Source: Anthostomella pinea
Taxonomy: Eukaryota > Ascomycota > Sordariomycetes > Xylariales > Xylariaceae
Length of the DNA: 64,000 nt
Reading direction: 5' to 3'
Assembly: GCA_963556695.1 (NCBI GenBank)
Contig: CAUWAG010000018.1
Location: 2,294,001-2,358,000 of the forward strand
Part shown: positions 20,165 to 33,103 of the stretch, piece after piece
How positions within the stretch are numbered: the stretch's first letter is position 1
Layout: each line of letters opens with the position of its first letter
Notes under the pieces: generated by a model
Told to the model about the DNA's origin: nothing
Seen by the model: only the letters and a program-made list of their open reading frames with translations
Database searches by the model: none
Translations under genes and position numbers: made by a program

Positions 20165-21877
20165 ATGAAGGGTCTTTTTCTTCCCCTGGCCTTCGCCACC
20201 TCCGTGTTCTCCGGCCTGACCGCCGCGCGGCCGGCGCCAGCTCAACCGCTGGAGGAGCGGGTGACAACTTCAGTAGTCACGCCCCAGGGCACGCTCATCG
20301 GCTCTGTGAACCTCCTGGTGGAGAACTACGGCGGCATTCCCTTCGCCGAGCCGCCGACGGGAAACCTGCGTCTGAGGCCGCCGCAGAGGCTCAACACCTC
20401 CCTCGGCACCTTCGACGCCACGGGGGACGGCCCGTCGTGCCCGCAGATGTATTTCTCTACGGACGGAGAGCTCCTGACCTCCGTCCTCGGCACCTTAATC
20501 GATACGCCGCTGTTTCAGACCGTGACGGACACGACCGAGGACTGCCTGACCATGCGGGTGCAGCGTCCCGTCGGCACCGCCGCGGACGCGAAGCTGCCCG
20601 TCCTCTTCTGGATCTTCGGCGGCGGTTTCGAGCTTGGCAGCCCGCAGATGTACGACGCCTCTGGCCTCATCTCGAACGGTATTCTCCAGGGCAAGCCGTT
20701 CATTTTCGTCTCCGTCAACTACCGCGTCGGCGGGTTCGGCTTCATGGCCGGCAAGGAGATCCTGGCGGATGGAGCTTCCAATCTGGGCCTTTTGGACCAG
20801 CGCATGGGACTAGAGTGGGTTCAGGACAACATCGCTGCCTTTGGAGGCGACCCGGACAAGGTGACCATCTGGGGAGAGTCGGCCGGTGCCATCTCTGTCT
20901 TTGACCAGATGGCGCTCTATGGGGGCGACAACACGTACAATGGCAAGCCCCTATTCCGTGGGGCCATTATGGACAGTGGCAGCATGGTGCCGGCAGATCC
21001 TGTCGACTGTGCTCGCTCCCAGGGCGTCTACGATCAAGTCGTCAGCGAAGCTGGGTGCACCGGCTCTGATGACACTCTACAGTGTCTCCGCGATGTCGAC
21101 TACGACACCTTCCTCAATGCTGCGAATAGCGTGCCTGGTATTATCAGTTACAGCTCTGTCGCTTTGTCGTATGTGCCACGACCGGACGGCGTTGTTCTGC
21201 CCGACAGCCCCGACGTCCTAGCTGCTACAGGTCAATACGCAGCGGTGCCGATGATCATCGGCGACCAAGAAGACGAAGGGACGCTCTTCAGCCTGTTCCA
21301 GTCAAACATTACCACCATAGACGAGGTCGTCGACTACCTGTACGAATACTTCCTCTCGTCAGACGCCACGCGGGACCAGGTCGCAGCCCTTGTCGCCACA
21401 TACGACCCGGCCCTGAGCGCCGGCAGTCCCTTTAGGACCGGTATCCTTAACAGCCCGTACCCGCAATTCAAGCTGCTCGCGACCATCCTCGGCGACGTCG
21501 TGTTCACTCTCATGCGGCGGGCCTTCCTCACAACGACGCTGGCAGCGAACCCGGACGTGCCGGCGTGGTCGTATCTCTCGTCATACGATTACGGCACGCC
21601 GATCCTCGGCACGTTCCACGCCTCGGACATCCTGCAGGTTTTCTACGGGCTGCTGCCCAACTACGCGAGCAAGGCCACGCAGAGCTACTACATCTCGTTC
21701 CTGTACACGCTGGACCCGAACCAGGGGACCAGCGACGACATCGCGGATTGGCCGCAGTGGAGCGAGAACCATGACCTCGTGCAGCTCCAGATCGCCGGGA
21801 GCAATTTGCTCGCTGATGACTTTAGGCAGGAGAGCTACGAGTACATCGCGGCAAATACGGCGATCTTGCGCATTTGA
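20165..21877 (+). CDS. Secreted type-B carboxylesterase/lipase (570 aa)
   Basis: The intronless frame starts with a signal peptide (MKGLFLPLAFATSVFSGLTA). The alpha/beta-hydrolase core follows: NYGGIPFAEPPTGNLR near residue 58, LPVLFWIFGGGFELGS carrying the oxyanion-hole glycines, and WGESAGAISVFD with the nucleophile Ser239. The acid is Glu371 in QEDEGTLFS and the His is His485 in GTFHASDILQ, so the triad is complete. EDCLTMRV around residue 125 is the usual EDCLxLxV signature. Length and motif spacing match secreted fungal lipases and carboxylesterases of the Geotrichum/Candida rugosa group, which hydrolyse esters or acylglycerols outside the cell. No operon-like partner is nearby. Confidence 0.9.
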   Translation: MKGLFLPLAFATSVFSGLTAARPAPAQPLEERVTTSVVTPQGTLIGSVNLLVENYGGIPFAEPPTGNLRLRPPQRLNTSLGTFDATGDGPSCPQMYFSTDGELLTSVLGTLIDTPLFQTVTDTTEDCLTMRVQRPVGTAADAKLPVLFWIFGGGFELGSPQMYDASGLISNGILQGKPFIFVSVNYRVGGFGFMAGKEILADGASNLGLLDQRMGLEWVQDNIAAFGGDPDKVTIWGESAGAISVFDQMALYGGDNTYNGKPLFRGAIMDSGSMVPADPVDCARSQGVYDQVVSEAGCTGSDDTLQCLRDVDYDTFLNAANSVPGIISYSSVALSYVPRPDGVVLPDSPDVLAATGQYAAVPMIIGDQEDEGTLFSLFQSNITTIDEVVDYLYEYFLSSDATRDQVAALVATYDPALSAGSPFRTGILNSPYPQFKLLATILGDVVFTLMRRAFLTTTLAANPDVPAWSYLSSYDYGTPILGTFHASDILQVFYGLLPNYASKATQSYYISFLYTLDPNQGTSDDIADWPQWSENHDLVQLQIAGSNLLADDFRQESYEYIAANTAILRI

Positions 21878-24177
21878 GGAGGCGTTGGGACGGACGCTGG
21901 GCTTGGGGGGTGTTCACTGTTTGAGGTGTGGGGGCGTTTGAGATTGCTTCTGGTCATCTTGCATGGGGACATATCACTTGTGTTGCTTGTATGTAGCGTC
22001 AATGGCCTCCGCTGGGTGATTCGGCCGCTACTGTGCTACGCTGGTCAGGGACACGATGTCTGATGGCTCATGCTGCCTCTTTGGGGTTACGAGGACATGT
22101 ATCTCGAAGTCCAGAACTATGAAAACGATATATAAATTACGGGGACTAATAACCAAATGGGATGATTGTGGCAAATGTACACCTTGATCCGCAACCGTTG
22201 GGCCATAGTATACATGTTGTGATCCTTAATCTCAATACAGATCACCCAACCCAAATTCAGCACGTCGCCACATCACTGCTCGGTCAATCATGGATCCATC
22301 TGTTCTCAATTCCTAGCCAGCCAGCACTCCTTGCCCATGAGTGGGATCTGAAGGACTGAGGTATTGACCCTTCTCATTCCATTGTACCCGCACAGAACTT
22401 ATTTCCTCCACCCCGTCTCGACGATCCTCTAGCACGTGGCTAACATGGGTTTAGCCCAGGTCTCTGGTTCGCAAACTGGCCAATGGATCTGGCAGTTCTG
22501 TAACGTTATATGCTTCGTTTCTAGCAGCCTTCTCGCCCATGCAAAGGTATATTTAGAATTCCCATGTCTTACTGGTAAAGTTCGCTATCCGCACCGGAGT
22601 GTCCTCTCGTTGCGAGCGTACTGTATTGCTGGGGTTGCCGTATCCATGAAGCCTCTGGGATAAAACGCTGCCATCGTACATGGGGGCCATTGAGTGGTGC
22701 TTATGAAGTAACCTATGCCTACGGTTGATGTGGTACACTATCGACCGCAGCGGGGGACACGGGGGGTCACAGGGCTTGTGAACTTCCATAAAGCTTATGT
22801 CCTTTTTGAGACTTGTGATGCGGACAAGCGGGCAATTTGCCTGGATAAGCCTTGTACAAGCCTAACAAGCCTTGTGGCTTCCCTAGATTGCCCGTTACAA
22901 TACTTCTTATGAGCATTTACCTTAGAGTGGTCCAAAACGGTGCAGTCTCCTACTGTATTTTGCATCGGCCTAAGGTTGGTTGGTAGGTTGGTTACACTGT
23001 TTATTGTTTATGCCAGTGGTGTTAAGGACGACGAGCAGCAGTCCTTTAATATATGAGTGGCTTTTGAAGCCCATTCAAGCCTCCATAAGGGCACGCCGTA
23101 TCGTGACCACGTATTTGTTCCATTTAGAACACCATGTCTGGTGTTTCGGGGCCCCAAAGAGCAGTTCCTAGCCAATATGCTCCGAAGAGTGAATAAGACG
23201 CTCACAGCCTCCCATCTCGTGTGCTCAGCATCGGAGCTTTTTCGTATTGCGGTTTGGGGCCTTCGGTATCACGTCGCTCATAGCGAGCGCGCCGTGATCC
23301 TAGTCGTCAGGTCTTACGGCGACAAGTGGCACGTCTCCTTCGCCTAAGGACCTAGTAGCCATAGGATAGCTTTGGCACGTATGTAGTCGGGCTCCTGGCT
23401 GTATGCGACAACGCCGAATCATTTATGAAGGTCAGTCGCAAGGGACCAGCCTGAAACGGGTTGGTATCGTAGGATGCTGGAGAGATGCATCTCCAGGGCT
23501 AGCGGTGGAGTTGATGTTACAGTGAATTCCGACGATGCACAGCACCTGCCTAACAAGTCCTAGGCGCTGACATGGTCATGTAACTCATAATACCCCTATA
23601 CACTATGTAGGTTGCAAGCTCACTCAGGATCATGTGGGAGGTGCACTGAAATCATAGTGTGCCGAGTTCCATCCACTTACCCAGATTTTCTCAACAGCTG
23701 TGGCAGACGATGAACCGGTGCAAAGTTGAAATTATGCTACCGATAGGAGAAAGACAACTAAAGACACGCGGGATAGATGCGTGTACACGCAACATTCTAA
23801 AATGAAACTGGGTTATTAATGGTTCAAACATGGAGTTATTGGCGTAAGTTTCTGTGTGCGGTTTCTGTGTGTGGTTCGACTGGTTCCAGAACCACCGGCT
23901 ATCCGTCGGCGTGGAGATGGGAGGTAAGCTACTCTCTCCTGACGGCCAACAATGCAGTAGCTGGTAAGCCATGTGGCTGTGCCCGTTCAGGAGCCTCGTC
24001 TGTGGGAGCTCTAACTCCACAGCCTCAAGGTTGAACACCAAAAATAGCAAAGCAAACCGTTGAGAATGGATCTCGTTCTCCCCGAGGAAGCATGGTTCGC
24101 CGTCGGGCATCATTTAATCTCGTTAAGGTTCTTGTTGATCATCCATCCCTTGGGCTGTAATGTTAGATGATCAGCAC

Positions 24178-24217
24178 AGGTGAACCCTGAAATAATGAAC
24201 CCCTGAAATAATGAACC
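24178..24217. repeat. Tandem copy of the CCCTGAAATAATGAA motif
   Basis: Two adjacent copies occur of the sequence that also forms the ends of the 27379-27853 segment, in the same orientation as its left end. Confidence 0.7.
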
Positions 24218-25135
24218 GTGGGGTTCCGCTACGCTACACGACAGGCATATGGGGCGTCGCAGCTACTAGGTAGAACCTCACATTTACACCCTCTGGCTCA
24301 GGGAGGTATCCCCTGTTCATACAGACCGCCAGCACTGAAAGTAATAGCGTGAAGGCTAGGCCGGGGACCCAGAAGGGAAGGTGTGTCCTCTGCCAGATCC
24401 TGTGTGAGTATCGTTGATCATAGGAGACTCTGATCATAGGGTTGATCACGGCTCCGCTTTAACTTCGCATGTATCTTCATGAGTAATTACAAGGCGATAT
24501 ACACAGCCAAGCCCCCTAGCCTAGTGCTCGCTCCATTGCTTTCAATGCTGGCGATCTGTAGGGGAATAACCTCCTATTAATCAGGTTATCGAGACCCCTA
24601 AAGCGTGTTTTTAACCGTAGGCTTGCAGGTATCTTTGCGGTGATGCACGGTTCATGATTCTAGGGGGACACCGCGGATCCCGCAGAATCCACTCTGTAGC
24701 TTTCGCAACTGGCATTACGCCGTGAAATTTACTTTGGGACCTCGGCCGATACTTCTCCTTCCCTGGAGGAGGGAGGACACCGTGTAAACCATTGCTTTAG
24801 TGCGATGGCCATTTTTGGACTTGGCTACGCGGAATCCCTCCCGGCGTGAACTACTGCTATACAACAACAATTATTCCACGGGGTCATGTGTATGCGGAGT
24901 GCGGGAAGATCGGCCGCCAGCACTGCCACTGATGGCGGACGCGACGAGGAGCGCATATCGAACGTTTTTGGGGTTCGGGTAAAGGGCACTGTAAAGGCCA
25001 CACCTGGCGTGACTGCCAGGTTCGACAGCGGTTCATCCTAGGCTCTCATCAGGGGGTGGAGAAGAGTCAAATGACAGCACGTGTGAGGTGTAAGCGAGAT
25101 CTGTTTCTATATTGGTCTACAAAAGTGCCAGTAGG

Positions 25136-25167
25136 ATGCGGCAGTGCGGCAGCGCGGCAGTGCGGCT
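25136..25167. repeat. GCGGCA(GT/GC) short tandem repeat
   Basis: Four consecutive TGCGGCAG-like octamers, one of them with CG for TG. Confidence 0.7.
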
Positions 25168-26088
25168 AGGACTCCCACTGACGGACGCTCAGGCCAGGTA
25201 CCACATGTAGATCTCCGCGGAGAACGGTCCAACTTCCCATGCCCTTGATTCTAGAAGCCGGCACTGTAATCCTTCGGCCCCGTGGGATCTCATTGGTTCG
25301 GAGAGGATGAAAGTCGAGAGGCAAGCCCTTGCTGGGTACTCCTGGACGATCAGGGAATAGGCGTCGTGTGTAGTGACTAACAATGTCGCAACGTCTGGAA
25401 CCAAGGAGTCGGGACAGGACTCATGAGGATTTGTGTATACATCCTAAGTCGGCACTTTACTGTCCTGACAGTCAACGTACAGGACCACTGACCTTGTTAC
25501 CGGGACGGAGACAGCGATCCTCGGTGAGAGCATGCGAAACGCTCACTTCCGCTGGTCTCGTCGCGACCTAAAGCCAGAGGTGTGTTAACACATCGACGTA
25601 ATGGGCGTTGAATGCTTGCACTCGCAATTGCACTCGTACCGATAACGAAGATGAATGAACGATAATTATACTTAAAGATCTGACCAACACGCCGTAGGCC
25701 TGCAGCGGGTTTTCAGCCGCATTTAGGATGGACGACCTATTATTTTTAGTATAATACTGGGGGAGAGAGCACGATGTCTGTGATTGGTAATTGAAGAGAC
25801 ATAGCCTTAAGCTTCCAGATCGTCGGCATTTAGCACACCTGCAGCGGCGATGCGGCGATGCCGGTACTGATCTGGAGTAGGAGTACTACCCCGTCCTGCG
25901 GGACTGGCGCGTGGCTGAGTTTTGGTACAAAAGTGCTGCGCATCCTTAGACCTGTAGTCCCCGGGGCAAGGCTGACTTACAAATTGCAAGCGTCCAGCTC
26001 CTTCACCGTATTGGACCGGTAGGATTCCTCACATTTGCTGGCACTGACGTCAGGTACTACTGCGGATAGCAAACAAATCGTTGGATAT

Positions 26089-26265
26089 TCTGTAGTAGAT
26101 GAAGGAGAAATCTAGACTGACGACGAGGCGGTGGGATTAGTATCTACGTAAACACGCGGCTCGTTTATATTTCGTTGAACATAATAGCATTTTTTGGCCG
26201 GCCAAGCAACACATTGGATATCTTGTAGTAGATAAATGACAGACCTAGCCTGAAGAGGAGGGTCT
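26089..26265. repeat. Two imperfect direct repeats of about 45 bp
   Basis: TTGGATATTCTGTAGTAGAT near 26092 and TTGGATATCTTGTAGTAGAT near 26214 begin two similar stretches spaced about 122 bp apart; similarity fades after 45-50 bp. Confidence 0.6.
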
Positions 26266-27378
26266 AGTGGGCATTACTTGCCCTCGATTAGCTAGTTGTC
26301 GGCAGATATTGTGGAATTGTGCTGTAGGTTATCTCCTTTGTTGAAGGTATGGTCCATGGCCCCAACACTGCCGAGAAGCCTGGTAGCCCACGGAAATAAC
26401 CTGCCATAGCCCAGCACATTACATCTAGGCTCAACGGCAACCACGCAACGATAGTAACATCACTTTACAGCCAGGAGTCTTATTATTAGTGATTAACACA
26501 TGAAAAGAATAATCTCCTCGGGACATTTGTTTGCCGTGCGGATTAATTCCGTCGTAATAACGCTGTGGCATGTTTTCTGGCACGGCGTGAATGCGCTTAT
26601 CAACCAGTGGTAGGTTTCATATGATCCGTGGGCTGCCAGGAAGCTCGGCCGAGAAGCCGGGGGACGGAGGTGCGAGAACGACCCTGCCCTAAGTCATCAT
26701 TGTACTAGACAAGGGTAGGAAGCTTAGCAATCTATGTTGTCGACAGCGTCGTTATGCGTCCCCTTCCAGAGCCACTAGAAAGGTTGGGCCCCTTATCTCC
26801 CAGAGGCTATCTTTGTATCATGGAGTCCGGGGTGTACTGTCGGACGCTTGGCAGCTAATAAGTGGTTATTATGTATGCCGTTCAAGTGCGTTGGTAAGTG
26901 GTTGTAAGACATGTGTCCCCGACACTATAGTGGCCGATCCATTATAGCTGCCGGGCTAAAATAAGTAGCGACGCCATGTGGGCTGGCTAACGAACCCATG
27001 CAAATGATCCTCACCTGACTCATGATGATGGGGTCTGGAGTAGCAACAACGACACGAATTCTCCCGACAAACAATGTAAACGATACCGGGTTCCCATCTG
27101 ATGGTGAGATCTGTAGTAGAGAATGCTTGAGAAGGGGTGAATCCTCTAGAACAGTATGCAATTATCAATCGACCTTCTGACCACCAAACATTGGTAGCGA
27201 CCGCAGCGTTGTCGATGACACAGATTTACAAAGACACGTATGTCTTATGGTAATTCATGTGAGTTGCTATGATACCTATCTAGATAACTGGGGGCATGGG
27301 GCGCGCTACCTGGTTACCATCACGGACAACTGCAGGCAAGGTAGTTAACTCCGGACCCATCTCGGATATATGTACATG

Positions 27379-27853
27379 TAGAGGTCAACCCCTGAAATAA
27401 AGTTCCTTGCAGACCATCAAGGTACTGACAAGCACGCTATTAGGAACACACTCCAAAGGTCTAACTGCATTGCATAAGCCACGGCAAATGGGCTCTTGCT
27501 TCTTAGGAAGAATAACCATTTTGCACATAGCGATGTTCGAACATATTTATATATAAGAAGGTATAAATACGCAAAGGTTAGTGTACAGTTTCCCCCTTGT
27601 TGTTTTGAACAGTAGAACTGGTACTGGACACAGACCTTGGAAGGTATCGATTTCTGAAGGAAATGGCATAAACCGACCCTTGAAGTAGCCTCTGGGGCTT
27701 GTTTCGAGGCCTGTCATTGACCAGCTCCACTGTTCAAAGAAACAGGGGGGAAACTGTATATCAGGAAAAACCTCTGCCTGGCTGCGAGGTTTAGACGCCT
27801 GTCATGTATTCGCTCGGACGTGGATTTAACATTATTTCAGGGGTCGACCTATA
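27379..27853. mobile_element. MITE-like segment with 26-bp terminal inverted repeats
   Basis: The left end (27379 onward, core AGGTCAACCCCTGAAATAA) matches the reverse complement of the right end (27828-27853, core AGGTCGACCCCTGAAATAA) at 23 of 26 positions. Both ends abut TA. The 475-bp interior has no coding frame, as expected of a non-autonomous Tc1/mariner-type miniature element. Related end sequence recurs at 24178. Confidence 0.5.
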
Positions 27854-29795
27854 GGTCCTGTGTGACAATAGGACAAGTAAGTTGCGCAGTCGCGATTCCC
27901 GCGACGACCTGCGTGCGCCCTTCCGGAGACATGGCGAGATTGTAAGGGTTAAAGCATGGTAATGAGGGAAAAGTTCCGTGCGGGGCAGTGCTGCGGAGCG
28001 ACAGAAGAGAAGACCGTACGTTTGACGTTGTCGGCGGTCGCGCGACACCTCAACTCGAATCGGAATGGGAATACCGAAGTGCCAGTTACTAGGTACAGTT
28101 ACTAGCAGGGGGCCCCTGACCCGCCCAAGATAGGGCTGGTAAGGCACTCTGCGTAATTCTCCCAATCAGGATCAAGGGTTTGCGCCTGTTCGGGAACTCT
28201 TAAGCGAGCAAGACATGGGGTAGGGCTGGCTATAGTGATTCTGGAACTGACCCTGGGCCGCTGATCAGTATCGTCCTCGGGATAGAAGAACTTCTATATG
28301 TCCGTCGCTCGCTTATTATATGTTGTCCGTCGGGCCGCCGGTGTCTGGGTACTGGACGAGTACGGTAGTACTAAAGGAAAGGGGGCGCGGCACTATCGGC
28401 CGACCCTCCTCTAACCCTGGAAAGCTTGTATACTAGTCTGGACAGTGGATAGGGCTGGATAGGGCGGCTTCGCAGAACTTCCAAGTCCTGCAAAGTGACC
28501 CCTGCAGCCCTCTCTCCATCAATGTTCAGACCCCCCTCAGCCCTGTGTCAGTTAAGCTCATTGGCTACCTCGTACTCTTCATCAGCACTATAGTGCTAGT
28601 ATGTCCAGAGCGATGTGGAATCACCCCTACCGGCTCCCGGCAAGGCAGATTCCGGCATTTCGGCCGCTCCACTCCTGTTTATCGGTCATGTACCCAGAAC
28701 ATGCCATCAACTCCACGGAGCCAGTGGCTCAGGTCTAACTGGGAGGTACTCAGTACTGTCGTGCAACCTCCCCATCATCATCCACAATAACCCCCACGAT
28801 CCATCAGGGTCGTCAGCCTCTAGACCGTTATTGATCTGGCGGTCTAGCTGTCGTACCATCCTACTGACTGTCAGCTGACATCACCAGCAATTGGGAGGAG
28901 GAATGGCCCGAATGGTTCTCGAACCACAAGTCTGCTCGCACTCGTTCAGTCTATTATTAACTACATTTGGAGCTTAATTTGACAGCGTGGATGATTTGAG
29001 TCACTTGTGACTTGGTCCCTTGAGTGGATAATGTTTGGCGCATGGATGGGAGTATTCGTTGGGTTCCGGGCCTTGACCGCTGGCGTGTCCGACCAAACCC
29101 TTTTAGTGCCGGCTAGGAAAGTCGAAGGGTGTGCATTGAGGTGGGGATCTGTCTCCGGGGTACTATGGTAGCTCTACGGAAGAGTATATTGCTGGCACGC
29201 CTTCGGATCGTTCTCAGAAGACATATCCCCATTCCCGAGTTCCTCGAGCAGAAGGCGGCACATCATTATATGGCCGTCTTCTCTCAGATGAGTAATAACT
29301 TAATCGATCGACCAAACGGCGTAGCACGCAGTAGCAATGTCTTGGCCGCTGCAGCACAGGTTGTGCCGCAACAGATCTGAGATAATGTAGGGAACAGGGT
29401 GTTGCCGAAGTATTGGGCCCACAGGAGTGCGGATCACCAGGTAAGGCGCACCACTCCCGCAAGGCAGATCCACGAGGAAAATAGACCCATCCATACGTAG
29501 CCAACCCATCCCTCACCTTTGACAAGCACTAGGAGTTCGGCATGGACATAGGATGCGGCTTTGGCCATCCTTGTGGGTAAACATACCTAGACGACCCTTG
29601 CTCGATGTCGTCGGCGAGGAACTGCCGACTAGTCTGCGTCTTGTGCGGCGGGTGTCATAAGGCATATATCTCCCCATGTTTCGAAATGAGCTTACGTGAG
29701 AAGTAATACAAGTAACAAAGCCACCACAAGTCTCGAGGTTTCTATACGTTCTTCAAGGCTGATTCACCGTCTACTATATGTTTTGCGATACACCA

Positions 29796-31678
29796 ATGGA
29801 AATCATCACTGCGCATGCGGCTTACGGACTGCCGAGCCCGACTTACCAACACTGCCCCATCATCCCATGGCCCCAGCCCGAAATGTCTGGTGACATTGAT
29901 GCGCCTAGGTCACCGTATGGCGAGTATGAGGATCTTTATTTGGGCGGACACCAAGGTATGTTATCACTCGATTTGGTGTAAATGCTCGATTCGGTGTAAC
30001 TACTCGATTGGGTTGTCGTCAACTTTTGAAGAGCAACTTGCTGATGCCAAGCAAAGACTCTATGTACATCGACAATCCATTGGGCGAACCGATACACGCC
30101 GCATCCAGTGAAGGGTACCTCTCGAGGCAGCTTTCACCAGCCATATTCTACCATCCGAGTCCGGGTTCGCTGGCCAGAGTATCTTCTTTAGGGACCGACG
30201 ATGGCATGAGCCAGAGCAGCTACCAAGATTCACAACAACAATCAGAGCCATCCCCTCCACCAGGCCAAAGCCATCCCCATGATCATGTGGCATCTGCGAG
30301 CACCACCGCTCGGAGTTCGCCATGCGAGCCTGGCGTCACACATAGCAGCAAGCAGTTGGCAAAGAGCGACTGGGACGCTGCAAAGCCCACGATCTACGCT
30401 CTATACGTTACCCAGAGTCTCAAGCTGAACGAAGTGAGGAGGCGAATGGATGCACAAGGATTTTCTGCGAGGTTTGTCGCCAATACTACACTTCCGCTCG
30501 GGATACCACGGGCTAACGTATTCCACAGCGAGTCGATGTACAAGAAGCATCTAATAGCATGGGCCAAGGAGGACCCTACGTGGAGGAAACAGAAGTACAC
30601 AAAGTCAGGAGACAAGAAGCGCGTCAGAAGAGCAAGGCCACAACCGTTACTACCAAATCCCACCTCCGCGGCGACCATTCCCAGTCCCGCCCCTTCGCCA
30701 TTTGCATCACTGCCCGATCAGCTCCAGCAGGCGCTGCTCCTCAACACCAGTGCGCTATACCGCCGCGGCATGATGATGGGACAGTGGAGAATCCAAGACG
30801 CCCTGTTGATACAGGAGGACGAGTACTACGACTTGTTCGTCGCGGCTTTCGACACGCTATACGACATCGACCCCTCAGATGCACCTGGTAGAGAGGCCGG
30901 CATAAGCAAGACATTCTCCTACCTGCGACGCTCAATACAAGAGTGCGGGTTCTACACGGTGCCCACGATGTTCTCGACGCTCCTCATGATCTTCCGGAAG
31001 GGCGACATGCAATTCGCCTCGGCGTACGCAGCAGAAGCCTTCAGGCTGGCCGAGGCATTGCACCCGAACACGTACCTGCACTACCTGCTCCGTGACCTGT
31101 TCAATCTGGTCCGGGCGGACGATTCGCGCGTCGAGAAGGCCCTGTTGTCGGCCTGGAAGCAGTGCATCGACGACGCCACGGCCGGGCTCGCGGGACTTCC
31201 TTTCTGCCACCTGAGCGTGCTCATGCTGCGGATCTACTACATAAACCAGACCGCGGGCTCCAAGTACGAAGACGACCTGGCAAACGAGGCGCAACGGATC
31301 GTCGCGGCGCTGGAAGATCTGACGGAGCTCGCCGAGCAGATCTACGAGCGTGACGACGAGGTGGTGCTGGAGATCCTGGGGCAGAAAGCGCTCGCGCGGG
31401 GACTCGGCTCGCAGCCCACAAACGACCTGGAGGACCTGCAGGAGCGGATCGCGAGTCGGCAGGAGAAGAACGGCGGCCAGCTGCAGGCAGGTCTCGTGCA
31501 GAAGTGGCAAAACCACAGGCACGTCCTGAAGCTGTACGCCGTCTCTGAAGACGACGACGAGGTCGCTTGGATTATGAAGGCTGTGTCGTGTCTGGGAGCC
31601 GGTAGTTCCCCGGAGGGAAGTGCAGATGGCCCATGTGTTGCATATTCCCGAGAGAATGTACTATACAAAGCGATGTGA
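29796..31678 (+). CDS. Clr5-domain protein (574 aa, three exons)
   Basis: Exons 29796..29955, 30057..30471 and 30529..31678 give 575 codons. Removing intron 2 (57 nt, branch GCTAACG) creates FSASESMYKKHLIAW, the exact form of the Clr5 signature, so this splice is secure even though the frame reads through it. The Clr5 domain spans about residues 156-205 (WDAAKPTIYALYV onward). A Pro/Ser/Gln-rich segment precedes it and a basic stretch follows (KKRVRRARP). The long C-half is helical with no motif I know. Fungal Clr5 proteins are named after a fission-yeast silencing factor and often occur in accessory DNA. Exon 1 and its weak acceptor (CAAAG) are less certain; translation could instead begin at 30044. 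Confidence 0.7.
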
Positions 31679-31978
31679 TCATTAGCAGCGAGATACCAAA
31701 GCATCCTCTAGACGAGGGCAATTACTTGACCAAGTTTTGATCAAGATTCCCTTCTCGAAAACAGCTCGCTTCTTGAATGCGCAATCTTGGTACCAATACC
31801 ACCAATCCACGTAAAGGTAAGCAGGGCTTAACCTACGCGGCGGACGCAGCGTCGCGAGCGCCCTGTCGAGGTTCTCTCCCGAACGAAGACGGGACCTCCC
31901 TCTCCTTGCCAAAGCTCGCAGCCTGACGAAGCATAAGCCCCCCCCCCCCTTCCCCTCGGCAAGCCCGGGGTCTGCGCT

Positions 31979-32384
31979 TCATTGGGGTCCAAGTTCAGTC
32001 GGGTTGCCGAAGACGGCACTGTTGGCCGTGATCTTGAACCCGCTGCGGCTGAACAAGCTGAAGAAAGTCCTGAACAAAGGTCGTCTCGAGGTCGCGCGGC
32101 CTTTCGCCCATCGTCCGGTAGCGATCCTAGTTCGCTCGGGGCGCGGCAAGCACGTCAGCGAGTCCGCCGATATGGCGGCGTCGCCCCTCGTGCCCTGCTC
32201 CCAATTGAACATCGACACGCCGAAGAGCGTGCCGATGTAGTCGCCCAGCAGAAATACGGCCGTGATGACCGCCAAAGCTTTCACCGACAAGCTGTCGCGC
32301 GTCGAGGTCCTTGTCCTCCTATGCCACCTTGGAGTAGATGATGTCGATCTGCGCTGGCTGTGAATCGCAGCGCAGCTCCGACAT
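31979..32384 (-). pseudogene. CorA-like metal transporter C-terminal relic
   Basis: The minus strand encodes IDIIYSKVA, then an in-frame TAG and EDKDLD. After a frame change come TRDSLSVKALAVITAVFLLG and IGTLFGVSMFNWEQGT. These are the stalk helix and first transmembrane segment (with a GVSMF-type signature where bacterial CorA has GMN) of fungal CorA-like Mg2+ transporter proteins. The second transmembrane segment is absent, and the N-terminal domain is not found upstream. With a nonsense codon, a frameshift and both ends missing, it is a dead fragment. It lies between the Clr5 gene and the sugar transporter gene. Confidence 0.65.
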
Positions 32385-33103
32385 GCGTCGGTCGGTCGTG
32401 TGTCGAGCGACGTGCACAGTCAGGTACCACCAGATCTCGGGTGCGAGTGGTACTGTTGTCACGGTTCGACTGCTGGTGACTGCAGAACGACTTATGGTGT
32501 TGTATATTCGTGAAGAAGAAAAGATACTATGAGCTAGGTAGAAGACATGGCCCGGTATATATAGGTGTCAGTCCTGGGGGTTACCTGCCTGTGCCGTGAT
32601 AACTGTTGTGCGATTCTTCGTCTTCTACGCCCCATTCCGCGCCGCATCCCGAAACATCCACAGCCCGTCCGCGCCGCACCCTCGCTCATGAAGGATCGTG
32701 GCGTGGGGGGTCTTGGTCTTAGGCCGCCGTGTTCGCCCTGATCCTCCGCGGCGTGTACAAGGCGTACTCGTGGTATGCGGCGCGACTCTCGCGGCACAGT
32801 CCGCAGTTGAACAGGCTCAGCTCGTCCAGGCAGCAGCCAAGTGGTACTGCCTGCGCGGGACGATACAAGGGGTCGACCAAGGTCCGACGTGAGCTGTGCC
32901 GCTTCACGAAGATCCATGCGTGGTTACTCATGGTCAGCTGAGGGCTTCAGTCACTGATGATCATATTCGTCACAAAGGTAGTTCAGGTATCGTTCGACTC
33001 ATCCAAGTATATTCGAGGTCTCACAGGCGAATTAGTCTGCCTGGAAAATTGTATGTCCAGCACAACCGCAAGCGGGCCTGATCTTCGGACCTTGGGCATC
33101 AAA
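32385..33103. other. Intergenic, one possible exon
   Basis: A minus-strand frame at 32719-32931 (Cys-containing, with CCLDELSLFNCGLC) looks somewhat protein-like but has no identified partner exons or family. Otherwise nothing is seen. Confidence 0.3.

Larger units (their letters stand above)
21878..29795. other. Gene-poor 7.9-kb block, probable transposon debris
   Basis: No open frame here carries a recognisable domain, and frames rarely exceed 90 codons on either strand. Several short repeats (listed separately) and an inverted-repeat-bounded segment suggest old, decayed mobile DNA. Base composition is not extremely AT-rich by eye, so heavy recent RIP is not evident. I looked for reverse transcriptase and transposase signatures and saw none. 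Confidence 0.5.

Noticed and set aside
22436..23347. Short frames in the gene-poor block as possible genes
   Set aside because: No domains, no conserved splice pairs, similar density on all frames.
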